Assembly: GCA_963816955.1 (NCBI GenBank)
Contig: CAWFME010000003.1
Coordinates: 310,001-374,000, forward strand
Direction of reading: 5' to 3'
DNA length: 64,000 nt
Source: DATFQI01 sp963816955
Lineage (GTDB): Bacteria; Actinomycetota; Thermoleophilia; Solirubrobacterales; Solirubrobacteraceae
Position numbers and translations under genes: made by a program. The notes under the pieces are model-generated. The model did not search any database, was not told where the DNA came from, and saw nothing but the letters and a program-made list of their open reading frames with translations. Each line of letters opens with the position of its first letter. Positions within the stretch are counted from its first letter, which is position 1. Shown here piece by piece: positions 28,162 through 37,791 of the stretch.

Positions 28162-28900
28162 GCTGCTGGCCGCCTACGACGAGCAGGTGCGCAGGCGGCC
28201 GGCGCCTGACCATCCGGACGACGTCGTCGAGCACGCCGACGGCGTCGTGCGCGTCCTCTCCGCCTCGGGTTGGACCGGCATCACCTTCGCCGACCTGAGC
28301 GGCCGCGACGTCGACGCCGCGATCGCGGCCCAGATCGCGCGTCTTCCCGTGCCGTGGGAGTGGAAGCACCACTCCCACGACGCCCCGCCGGACCTGCCCG
28401 AGCGGCTGCTCGCGGCGGGCTTCGTGGCGGAGGAGCCCGAGACGCTGATGGTCGCCGACCTGCGGGAGGTCGTGCTCGACGCCGAGCCGCCGCCAGGCAT
28501 CGAGCTGCGCGCGGTCGGCGCCGAAGGCGTGGGCGACATGGTCGCGGTCCACGACGCGGTCTTCGGCGGCAGCCATGGTGCGCTGGCCGCCGCAGTGCGG
28601 GAAGGCCTGGCGCGCGGCAGCGTCGTGCCGGTGGTCGCGTACGACGGCGAGCAGCCGGTCGCGGCCGCCCGCCTCGAGCTCTTCCCGGGCGCACAGTTCG
28701 CCGGCCTCTACGGCGACTCGACGCTGTCCTCGCACCGCGGCCGCGGGATCTTCCGGGCGCTCGTCGCCCGCCGCGCGGCGATCGCCCGCGAGCGCGGCTT
28801 CCGCTACCTGCAGGCGGACGCGCTGGAGACCAGCCGGCCGCTGTTCGAGCGGCTCGGGTTCGCGTCGCTCGCGACCACGACGCCGTTCATCTGGCGGTAG
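28130..28900 (+). CDS. GNAT family N-acetyltransferase
   Basis: 256 residues from GTG 28130; TTG 28127 is an alternative. The C-terminal half is a GNAT domain with acetyl-CoA motif A around TLSSHRGRGIFRALVARRA and the terminal FERLGFASLATTTPFIW. The N-terminal half (residues 20-110) looks like a second, degenerate GNAT-like module. The substrate is unknown. It is preceded by an overlapping small hydrophobic ORF and followed 12 bp later by the DHFR-like gene. Confidence 0.8.
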   Translation: MRRTTSASGPELLAAYDEQVRRRPAPDHPDDVVEHADGVVRVLSASGWTGITFADLSGRDVDAAIAAQIARLPVPWEWKHHSHDAPPDLPERLLAAGFVAEEPETLMVADLREVVLDAEPPPGIELRAVGAEGVGDMVAVHDAVFGGSHGALAAAVREGLARGSVVPVVAYDGEQPVAAARLELFPGAQFAGLYGDSTLSSHRGRGIFRALVARRAAIARERGFRYLQADALETSRPLFERLGFASLATTTPFIWR

Positions 28901-28922
28901 GCTCCGCCGCCTGTGGCGGAGC
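28898..28922 (+). promoter_or_regulatory. -10 box plus hairpin enclosing a GTG start
   Basis: TAGGCT (28898-28903) overlaps the first arm of a perfect 8-bp stem, GCTCCGCC (28901-28908) with GGCGGAGC (28915-28922). The GTG at 28913 sits in the loop/stem edge. It may end the GNAT message and start the next. Confidence 0.35.
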
Positions 28923-29464
28923 TGATCTTCAGCGCGATCGCGTCGCTCGACGGGTACGTCGCCGACGAGCGGGGCGAGTGGGACTGGTCGATGCCCGACC
29001 GCGAGGTGCACGAGTTCGTCAACGACCTCGAGCGCCCGGTCGGCACGCACCTCTACGGGCGGCGGATGTACGAGGTGCTCGTGGCGTGGGAGACGATGGA
29101 CGACCCCGACCCGCACATGCGCGACTACGCGGAGATCTGGCGCGGCGCCGAGAAGATCGTCTACTCGAGCACGCTCGAGGAGGTCTCGAGCGCCCGCACG
29201 CGGCTCGAGCGCCGCTTCGAGCCCGAGGCCGTGGCCGAGCTCAAGCGCGCCGCCGAGCGCGACCTCGCGATCGGCGGCCCGACCCTCGCGGCGGAGGCGT
29301 TCGCCGCCGGCCTCGTCGACCGGGTCCACCTGCTCCTCTCGCCGGCGATCGTCGGCGGCGGCACCCGCGCGCTCCCGGCCGGCGTCCGGCTCGACCTCGA
29401 CCTGGTGGACGAGCACCGCTTCGGCAACGGCGTCGTCCACCTGGAGTATCGGGTTCAGTCGTAG
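28913..29464 (+). CDS. Dihydrofolate reductase/RibD C-terminal-like family protein
   Basis: 183 residues. The opening LIFSAIASLDGYVAD and the later IGGPTLAAEAFAAGLVDRVH and LSPAIVGGGTRALP are typical of the DHFR-like/RibD reductase family seen widely in actinobacteria. It probably binds NADPH; the substrate is unknown and it is unlikely to be the housekeeping DHFR. Its 3' end overlaps the convergent ABC permease by 10 bp. Confidence 0.85.
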   Translation: MAELIFSAIASLDGYVADERGEWDWSMPDREVHEFVNDLERPVGTHLYGRRMYEVLVAWETMDDPDPHMRDYAEIWRGAEKIVYSSTLEEVSSARTRLERRFEPEAVAELKRAAERDLAIGGPTLAAEAFAAGLVDRVHLLLSPAIVGGGTRALPAGVRLDLDLVDEHRFGNGVVHLEYRVQS

Positions 29465-30210
29465 CGGTTGATCATCCGCACGTTGAGCGCGAGCATCGCC
29501 CCGCCGGCCAGCGCCACGACCAGGAACCCGGGCCAGATCGAGGCCCAGTCCAGGTCCTGGAGCACGAGCGAGCGCAGCGACTCCATCACGTAGGTGACGG
29601 GGTTCAGCGTCGCCGCGATCTCCATCGGCCGCGTGAGCATGTCGCGCGGGACGAAGTTCGGCGTCAGGAAGAGCAGCGGGAAGAACACCAGCCCGGCGGA
29701 GTTCGTCGCCGCTGCGCTGCGCGTCTTGAGCGCCACGAGCTGCATGAAGCCGACGAACACGACCGACCACAGCGCGGTCAGGCCGATCAGCAGCAGGAAT
29801 CCGAGGACGCCCGAGGCGATCGAGATGCCGAAGATCAGCCCTAGGATCACCATCAGCGTCGCGATCAGCAGCGCCTTCGCGCCCTCGGCGACGAGCCGCC
29901 CGAGCACGATCGCCGAGCGCGAGACCGGCGTCGCGCGCAGCTTGTCGAAGTAGCCGCCCTCGATCTCCTCGACCAAGAACAGCGCGGCGGTGCCGAACGA
30001 GCCGGCCAGCAGCAGCGAGCTCGGGAGCTGGAACGCCCCGTAGCCCTGCCCGTGCAGGAACCCCGTCGAGGCCGACGGGAAGATCTTCGCCGCCTGGCCG
30101 ACGTTGACGACCAGGAAGAACAGCGGGATGAACAGCGTCGGCAGCAGCGCCTCCGGCGTCCGCCACCCCTCGCGCAGCGCGCGCTGCCCGAGCACCCAGG
30201 CCTCGCTCAT
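29455..30210 (-). CDS. ABC-2 type permease (DrrB-like)
   Basis: 251 residues with about six membrane helices. It contains the ABC-2 signature region FPLLFLTPNFVPRDMLTRPM followed by NPVTYVMESLRSLV. The first cytosolic loop has EEIEGGYFDKLRATPVSR, typical of DrrB-type drug/lipid exporters. It is coupled by ATGA to the upstream ATPase gene. The cargo is unknown. Confidence 0.9.
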   Translation of the reverse strand: MSEAWVLGQRALREGWRTPEALLPTLFIPLFFLVVNVGQAAKIFPSASTGFLHGQGYGAFQLPSSLLLAGSFGTAALFLVEEIEGGYFDKLRATPVSRSAIVLGRLVAEGAKALLIATLMVILGLIFGISIASGVLGFLLLIGLTALWSVVFVGFMQLVALKTRSAAATNSAGLVFFPLLFLTPNFVPRDMLTRPMEIAATLNPVTYVMESLRSLVLQDLDWASIWPGFLVVALAGGAMLALNVRMINRYD

Positions 30211-31013
30211 GCCGCCACCTCCTGCACGTCACCGGCGACGCGGCTGCGCGAGCGGCCGGTCGCGTCGAGGAACACGTCGTCGAGCGAGGGGTCGGTGTCG
30301 AGGCCGAGGCGCTCGCGCAGCTCGGCCTTCAAGCTGGCCGGCGTGCCCTCGCGCACGATCAGGCCGCCGTCGATGATCGCCAGCCGGTCGCACAGGGCGT
30401 CGGCCTCCTCCAGGTACTGCGTGGTCAGGAACACGGTCGTGCCCTGCTCGTTGATCCGCCGCACCTCCTCCCAGACCGTGAGCCGGCTCGAGGGGTCCAG
30501 GCCGGTCGTGGGCTCGTCGAGGAACAGCACGTCGGGGCGGTGCACGAGCGCGGAGGCGAGGTCGAGCCGCCGCTTCATGCCGCCCGAGTAGGTCTTGATG
30601 CGGCGGTCGGCAGCGTCCTCGAGCTCGACCAGCGCGAGCAGGTCCTTCGCCCGCTCGACGGCCTCGGCGGTCGTCATCCCGAACAGCCGCGCCTGCAGGA
30701 TCAGCAGCTCGCGCCCGCTCTGGCGCGGGTCCAGCCCGGCCTCCTGCAGCGCGACGCCGATCCGCCGCCGCACCGCGTCGGGGTCGCCGGCGACGTCGAT
30801 CCCGGCCACCGCCGCGCCCCCCGACGTGATCGTCAGCAGCGTGGTGAGCATCTTCACCGTCGTCGACTTGCCGGCGCCGTTGGGCCCGAGGAACCCGAAC
30901 ACCTCGCCGGACTCGACGCGCAGGTCGACGCCGCGCACGGCCTCGACCTCGTCGTAGGTCTTGACCAGCCCGCGCGCCTCGACGGCGGGCGGCCGGTTTC
31001 CGTTGCGATCCAT
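30207..31013 (-). CDS. ABC transporter ATP-binding protein (DrrA-like)
   Basis: 268 residues from ATG 31013 (an in-frame ATG at 31019 is also possible). It has Walker A GPNGAGKSTTVKML, Q-loop VALQEAGLD, signature YSGGMKRRLD, Walker B VLFLDEPTTGLD, and the H-loop TTQYLEEADALCD (Gln replacing His just before the Tyr, as in many DrrA proteins). The C-terminal tail SLDDVFLDATGRS is the DrrA type. It is divergent from the aquaporin gene across 133 bp containing a 20-bp dyad. Confidence 0.9.
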   Translation of the reverse strand: MDRNGNRPPAVEARGLVKTYDEVEAVRGVDLRVESGEVFGFLGPNGAGKSTTVKMLTTLLTITSGGAAVAGIDVAGDPDAVRRRIGVALQEAGLDPRQSGRELLILQARLFGMTTAEAVERAKDLLALVELEDAADRRIKTYSGGMKRRLDLASALVHRPDVLFLDEPTTGLDPSSRLTVWEEVRRINEQGTTVFLTTQYLEEADALCDRLAIIDGGLIVREGTPASLKAELRERLGLDTDPSLDDVFLDATGRSRSRVAGDVQEVAA

Positions 31014-31066
31014 GGTCATAGGACCGCATACGGTGCCGGAACTCATCGCGGGTGTCTTCTCCGAAA

Positions 31067-31086
31067 GTGCTATCGGTTGACAGCAC
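31067..31086. promoter_or_regulatory. 20-bp operator-like dyad overlapping a -35
   Basis: GTGCTATCGGTTGACAGCAC is an imperfect palindrome (GTGCTnTC...GAnAGCAC). It contains TTGACA (31077-31082), which is followed 17 bp later by GACGCT, a plausible promoter for the aquaporin gene. It sits between the divergent exporter and aquaporin genes. Confidence 0.4.
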
Positions 31087-31146
31087 CCGCGCGGAGGGAG
31101 ACGCTTGGCGCAAAGGGCGAGAAACGCAACCCGGAGGTGGGTGTGC

Positions 31147-31890
31147 ATGCCACTACGTCGAGCTGGAGCGGAGGCCGTCGGGACGTTCGTGCTGGTGTTC
31201 GGCGGCGTCGGGACCGCGGTGATCGCGGGCGAGGCGGTCGGTGCGCTCGGGGTGGCGTTCGCGTTCGGGCTGGCGCTGCTGGCGATGGCCTACGCCATCG
31301 GGCCCGTCTCGGGCTGCCACATCAACCCCGCCGTGACGCTCGGGCTGCTCGTCTCGCGCAGGATCACGCTTCCGGAGGCCGCCCGCTACTGGGCGGCGCA
31401 GGTGCTCGGCGCGGTCATCGCCGCCGCGCTGCTGCTCGTAATCGCGAAGGCGCGCGCCGGCGGCTATGACGCCGGGGCCGAGGGCTTCGGCGCCAATGGC
31501 TACGGCGACCACTCGCCCGAGGGCTATGGAGTGGGCGCCGCGCTCGTTGCCGAGGTCGTGCTCACGGCCTTCCTCGTGTTCACCGTGCTCGCGGCGACGG
31601 ACCGGATCGCCAGCGTCGCCTTCGCCGGGATCCCGATCGGCCTCGTGCTGACGCTGATCCACCTCGTCGGCATCCCGATCACCAACACCTCGGTCAACCC
31701 TGCCCGCAGCATCGGCCCGGCCCTGTTCGTCGGCGACTGGGCGCTCGAGCAGCTCTGGCTGTTCATCGTGGCGCCGCTGGCGGGAGCGCTCGTGGGCGCC
31801 TTCCTCCACCGCGCGCTGTTCGCCGAGACCGTGCCGATCGAGCCCGAGGAGTCCGCCGTGGCGGCCGAGCCGGCCCGCCCCGCGGTCTGA
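31147..31890 (+). CDS. aqpZ: Aquaporin (MIP family, AqpZ-like)
   Basis: 247 residues with six membrane helices and both NPA half-helices: SGCHINPAVTLG and TSVNPARSIGPAL. A glycine-rich insert lies between helices 3 and 4 (GGYDAGAEGFGANGYGDHS). The selectivity-filter context (CHINPA, NPARS) fits a water channel more than a glyceroporin. The GGAGGTGGG ribosome binding site lies upstream of ATG 31147. Placement beside glucan and trehalose genes suggests an osmotic role, which is inference. Confidence 0.92.
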   Translation: MPLRRAGAEAVGTFVLVFGGVGTAVIAGEAVGALGVAFAFGLALLAMAYAIGPVSGCHINPAVTLGLLVSRRITLPEAARYWAAQVLGAVIAAALLLVIAKARAGGYDAGAEGFGANGYGDHSPEGYGVGAALVAEVVLTAFLVFTVLAATDRIASVAFAGIPIGLVLTLIHLVGIPITNTSVNPARSIGPALFVGDWALEQLWLFIVAPLAGALVGAFLHRALFAETVPIEPEESAVAAEPARPAV

Positions 31891-32021
31891 CGCGCGGCCG
31901 CCGCCACGACGGCCGGCAGCACGCCCCCAGGTCACCGGTGGAGCACGGCCGGAGCCTCTGCATTCCCGTCTCGAGGGGCGCCCAGCGTCCGGAAGGCCGT
32001 TTCCTCCGTGCCCGATCGGAT

Positions 32022-34235
<2,214 letters not shown>

Positions 34236-34242
34236 GCTGACG

Positions 34243-34261
34243 CCTCCGCCCGTGGCGGAGG
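34243..34261 (+). terminator. Hairpin after glgB
   Basis: CCTCCGCC (34243-34250), 3-nt loop, GGCGGAGG (34254-34261): a perfect 8-bp GC stem starting 8 nt after the glgB stop and ending 4 nt before the next ATG. There is no T-run. It may instead act in the leader of the next gene; TAGGCT lies just upstream at 34233. Confidence 0.45.
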
Positions 34262-34265
34262 GTCG

Positions 34266-36320
34266 ATGACACACCAGAGCCAGGCAGCGATGCGGGGGTT
34301 GCTCGAGGGCCTCCCCGACGCCATAGTCGGGGCCCGTCGCGACGGCTCGATCGTGTTCGTCAACGCGCTCGCCGAGGAGCTCTTCGGCTACACGGAGGAG
34401 GAGCTCCTCGGCCGGCCGATCTCCGTGCTGTGGCCGGAGCGGGTGCGCGACCGCTACGAGCGCAACACCGCGCTGTACTTCCAGCTCGAGCACCCGCTGC
34501 GGTTCTCCGCGCGCGCCTACGGGCTGCGGCGCGACGGCACGGAGTTCGTCGGCGAGATGAGCTGGGGGATCGTCCACGACGACGAGGGGCCGATGCTGCT
34601 CGCCGTCGGGCGCGACATCACCGAGCGCCTGGAGACCGAGCGGCGGCTGCGGCGGCAGTCGGACGAGCAGGCCGCCGTCGCGGCGCTCGGCGAGCGGGCG
34701 CTGCGCGGCGTCGCGCCGTCGGACCTCGCGCGCGAGGCGGCCGAGCGCGTCGGGATGGCGCTGAACGCCGAGCGCGTGCTGATCGTCGAGCCGGCCGCGG
34801 GCGGCGGGGAGCCGGTCACGGTCGCCGCGTGGGGCGGCGCCGAGGACCCGCCGGACGCCCGGCCGGGCGCCGCCGCCGCGATGCGGGCCCAGGCCCCGGT
34901 CGCCGTCGAGGGCGGCTGGAGCGTCGCGATCCGCACGGGCGAGGAGGTGTTCGGCGCGATCACGGCCTACGGCGCATCGGCCCCCGAGGAGCAGCGCGCG
35001 TTCCTGGTCGCGGTCGCCAACGTGCTCGCCACCGCCTACTCGCGCCTGCGCTCGGAGCAGCGGATCCGCCACCAGGCGCTGCACGACCCGCTGACCCGGC
35101 TCGCCAACCGCGCGCTCTGCCGTGACCGGCTCGAGCACGCGCTCGCCCACGCCGAGCGCTCGGGCTCCTCCGCGGCTGTGCTCTACGTCGACGTCGACGA
35201 CTTCAAGCGCATCAACGACCTCTACGGGCACTCGGCCGGCGACGCGGTGCTCGTCGCGCTCGCGCGGCGGCTGGCGTCGGCCGTGCGCCCGGCCGACACC
35301 GTGGCGCGGCTCGGCGGCGACGAGTTCGTGGTCGTCTGCGAGGACGTCGACGAGCGCGTCGCGCTCGGGCTCGGCTGGCGCGTCGCGGCGGCGGTGCAGG
35401 AGCCGCTGGAGGTCGCCGGCACCCAGCACCGGATCTCCGCCAGCGTCGGGATCGCGCTCGGCAGCGGGGCCGAGTCCGACGCCGAGAGCCTCGTCTCCAA
35501 CGCCGACTCGGCCGCCTACCGCGCGAAGGAGGCCGGCCGCGGGAACGTCGAGATCTTCGACGAGCGGCTGCGCCGCAGCGCCGTCGCCCGCGTGCGCACC
35601 GAGTCCGACCTCGAGCACGCGCTCGACCGCCGCGAGCTCGAGCTCGTCTTCCAGCCGATCGTGGCGCTAGGCGACGGGGCGAGCGTCGGGCAGGAGGCGC
35701 TGCTGCGCTGGCGCCGCGGCGGGACCGCGGCCCTGCTGGCGCCCGCGGAGTTCATCTCCGTCGCCGAGGAGTCGGGCCTGATCGTCCCGATCGGCTCGTG
35801 GGTGATCGAGCAGGCCTGCCGCGCGGCCGCCGCTGGCCCGGGCTGGACCTCCGTGAACCTGTCACCGCGCCAGGTCGCCGAGCCCGGGCTGCCGGCCACG
35901 GTCTCGCGCGCGCTCGACGCCAGCGGCCTCTCGCCCGGCGCGCTGTCGCTGGAGGTCACGGAGACCGCGCTGCTGGAGGTCTCGCCCTCGACGGTGCGCA
36001 ACGTCGCCGCGCTCAAGGAGCTCGGCGTGCGGCTCGTGCTCGACGACTTCGGCACGGGCTACTCGTCGCTGCAGCATCTGCGCGACCTGCCCGTCGACAT
36101 GGTCAAGATCGACCGCTCGTTCGTGGCCAACATGGAACCCGGTCGCCCGGAGGCCGCGATCGTCGGCGCGGTCGTGTTCATGTGCGCGGCGCTCGGCATG
36201 GACGTCGTCGCCGAGGGCGTCGAGCACGAGGAGCAGGCGGACCTGCTGCGCGGCATGGGCTGCCCGCTCGCGCAGGGCTTCCACTTCGGCCGGCCCGAGC
36301 CCGCCTTCAGCGGCGTCTGA
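34266..36320 (+). CDS. PAS-GAF-GGDEF-EAL protein (c-di-GMP turnover)
   Basis: 684 residues. PAS domain (~8-120), a divergent GAF-like region (~130-255), GGDEF (~260-420) with GGDEF at 350-354 and an intact RxxD inhibitory site (RPAD, 341-344), then EAL with EAL at 477-479 and DDFGTG. Both catalytic domains look complete. There is no membrane segment. It follows glgB by 30 bp. A five-codon GTG mini-frame (34252-34269) overlaps its ATG, which may couple translation. Confidence 0.92.
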   Translation: MTHQSQAAMRGLLEGLPDAIVGARRDGSIVFVNALAEELFGYTEEELLGRPISVLWPERVRDRYERNTALYFQLEHPLRFSARAYGLRRDGTEFVGEMSWGIVHDDEGPMLLAVGRDITERLETERRLRRQSDEQAAVAALGERALRGVAPSDLAREAAERVGMALNAERVLIVEPAAGGGEPVTVAAWGGAEDPPDARPGAAAAMRAQAPVAVEGGWSVAIRTGEEVFGAITAYGASAPEEQRAFLVAVANVLATAYSRLRSEQRIRHQALHDPLTRLANRALCRDRLEHALAHAERSGSSAAVLYVDVDDFKRINDLYGHSAGDAVLVALARRLASAVRPADTVARLGGDEFVVVCEDVDERVALGLGWRVAAAVQEPLEVAGTQHRISASVGIALGSGAESDAESLVSNADSAAYRAKEAGRGNVEIFDERLRRSAVARVRTESDLEHALDRRELELVFQPIVALGDGASVGQEALLRWRRGGTAALLAPAEFISVAEESGLIVPIGSWVIEQACRAAAAGPGWTSVNLSPRQVAEPGLPATVSRALDASGLSPGALSLEVTETALLEVSPSTVRNVAALKELGVRLVLDDFGTGYSSLQHLRDLPVDMVKIDRSFVANMEPGRPEAAIVGAVVFMCAALGMDVVAEGVEHEEQADLLRGMGCPLAQGFHFGRPEPAFSGV

Positions 36321-36323
36321 GTG

Positions 36324-36484
36324 GAGTCTGGTCCGCCGATCCCCGTGGTGTCTCGCCGCCGTGGCCGTTCGCCAGAGCCGATTGACCGCGATCCAAGTGG
36401 GCCCACCACGAGGAACCGCGGTCAATCGACTCTGACTCGGCCCGCGACGCCGAGTCACCCACGGGTCATCGGCGGACCAGACTC
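36324..36484. repeat. 161-bp palindromic intergenic element (copy 2)
   Basis: A long inverted repeat spanning the gap between two convergent genes. The outer arms GAGTCTGGTCCGCCGAT (36324-36340) and its exact complement (36468-36484) are perfect over 17 bp. The inner arms AGAGCCGATTGACCGCG (36374-36390) and CGCGGTCAATCGACTCT (36417-36433) match at 16 of 17. Between them CCCGTGG pairs with CCACGGG. The centre is GTGGGCCCAC. The right arm encodes the last residues (SLVRR) and stop of the secreted protein on the minus strand. Confidence 0.85.
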
Positions 36485-37722
36485 GGGACGCGCACGGAGC
36501 GGCTGGTGCCGGGCACGTGCGCGCCGCCGTCGCGGGCGATCACGCGCACGCGGTAGACCCGCACGCCGCGCCGCTTGCGGACCTTGAAGCCGTAGCGCGA
36601 GCGGTTCGCGCCCGCCGGGCGCGGGTTCGTCCCGCGCACGAACACCCAGGCGCCGCGGCGGGTCCGGCGCTGGAGCACGGCGCGGCCCGCCGGCACGGCC
36701 GGGACGATCGAGCCGCGCACGCGCACCGCGCGCCGCGTCGCCCGCCGCACCGTGGCGCCGACCCTGACGGCCACGTTGGCCGTGACCGCCGGGCTGACGG
36801 CCGCGACCGTCGTGCGCGTGACCGCGCGCAGCCGGGTGGCCGTGAACAGCGACGGCACGAAGAAGCGGAAGCCGCCGTCGCGGCTCGCGCGGATCGGGGC
36901 GGGCGTGCCGAACGAGGAGAACGGCGCGGCGTACGGGAAGTCCTGGCGCTCGAGCGCGACCATGACGCCGCCGACCCCGCCGCCGCTCACCTTGCCGACG
37001 ACCTCGATCCCCTCGCCCCACAGCGTGCGCGGTGCAGCGAGCTGGAGCGTGACGGCGGTCGGCTGGCGCTGCGTCGTGAACGCGCGGTCGGAGCTGACGC
37101 TGCGGCCGGCCTCGTTGGTCGCGACCACGCGGAAGTGGTAGCGGCGGTAGGGCTGCAGGCCCTCGATCGTGTCGGCGACGGAGACGCGCGAGTCGCCCGA
37201 GCCGATCGGGCGCGCCGGCGTGCGCGAGCCGTAGGACCGCGTGAGCCCGTACTCGAAGTGGTAGCTCGTCGCCCCGCGGTTGGGGTCGATGCGGCTGCGC
37301 AGCGACGCGCTGGTCGGCCCGACCTCGCGCGCGGTCGTCGAGGAGATGCCGGGCAGCGCCGCCCCGGCGGGCGTGCTGAAGGTGCGATCGGCGCCGGGGG
37401 GCGCGTCGCCGTCCTCGTTGGAGGCCACGACCCGGTAGTGATAGGTCGTGCCGGCGCTCAGCCCGGAGACCGGGACGGAGACGTCCACGGGGTCGTCGCC
37501 CGCCGGGACGTCGCCCCCGGCCGACTGCAGGCCGTAGGCGGCCGTCGTCCCGTACTCGAAGCGGTAGCTCGTGGCCTTGCCGGTGGGGTCGATCGTGCCG
37601 TTGAGCGTCGCGCCCGTCCGCGTCACGTCGGACGCGGCGCCGGTCGTCGCGGACGGGGCCGCGGCGAGGGCGACGGAAGCGGGCACGGCGAGAGCGAGAC
37701 ACAGCACGAGAATCAGGCGCAT
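36466..37722 (-). CDS. Secreted protein with two fibronectin type III-like repeats
   Basis: 418 residues. A signal peptide (LILVLCLALAVPASVALA) is followed by two related beta repeats. Each carries the pattern IDPxxxATSYxFEYG then YHYRVVASNEDG or YHFRVVATNEAG, a fibronectin-III-like arrangement common in Solirubrobacterales exported proteins. The C-terminal ~200 residues are Arg-rich beta strands (VRVRGSIVPAVPAGRAVLQR). No enzyme motif is present; likely cell-surface or extracellular. GAAGGAG lies 6 nt before the ATG. Its end is inside palindromic element 2. Confidence 0.8.
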   Translation of the reverse strand: MRLILVLCLALAVPASVALAAAPSATTGAASDVTRTGATLNGTIDPTGKATSYRFEYGTTAAYGLQSAGGDVPAGDDPVDVSVPVSGLSAGTTYHYRVVASNEDGDAPPGADRTFSTPAGAALPGISSTTAREVGPTSASLRSRIDPNRGATSYHFEYGLTRSYGSRTPARPIGSGDSRVSVADTIEGLQPYRRYHFRVVATNEAGRSVSSDRAFTTQRQPTAVTLQLAAPRTLWGEGIEVVGKVSGGGVGGVMVALERQDFPYAAPFSSFGTPAPIRASRDGGFRFFVPSLFTATRLRAVTRTTVAAVSPAVTANVAVRVGATVRRATRRAVRVRGSIVPAVPAGRAVLQRRTRRGAWVFVRGTNPRPAGANRSRYGFKVRKRRGVRVYRVRVIARDGGAHVPGTSRSVRVPSLVRR

Positions 37723-37791
37723 GGCGCTCCTTCAACACGCGCGCCGTTCAGGGGTTTCGGCGGCACGCTGCTACGGATAACCACGAGCGAG

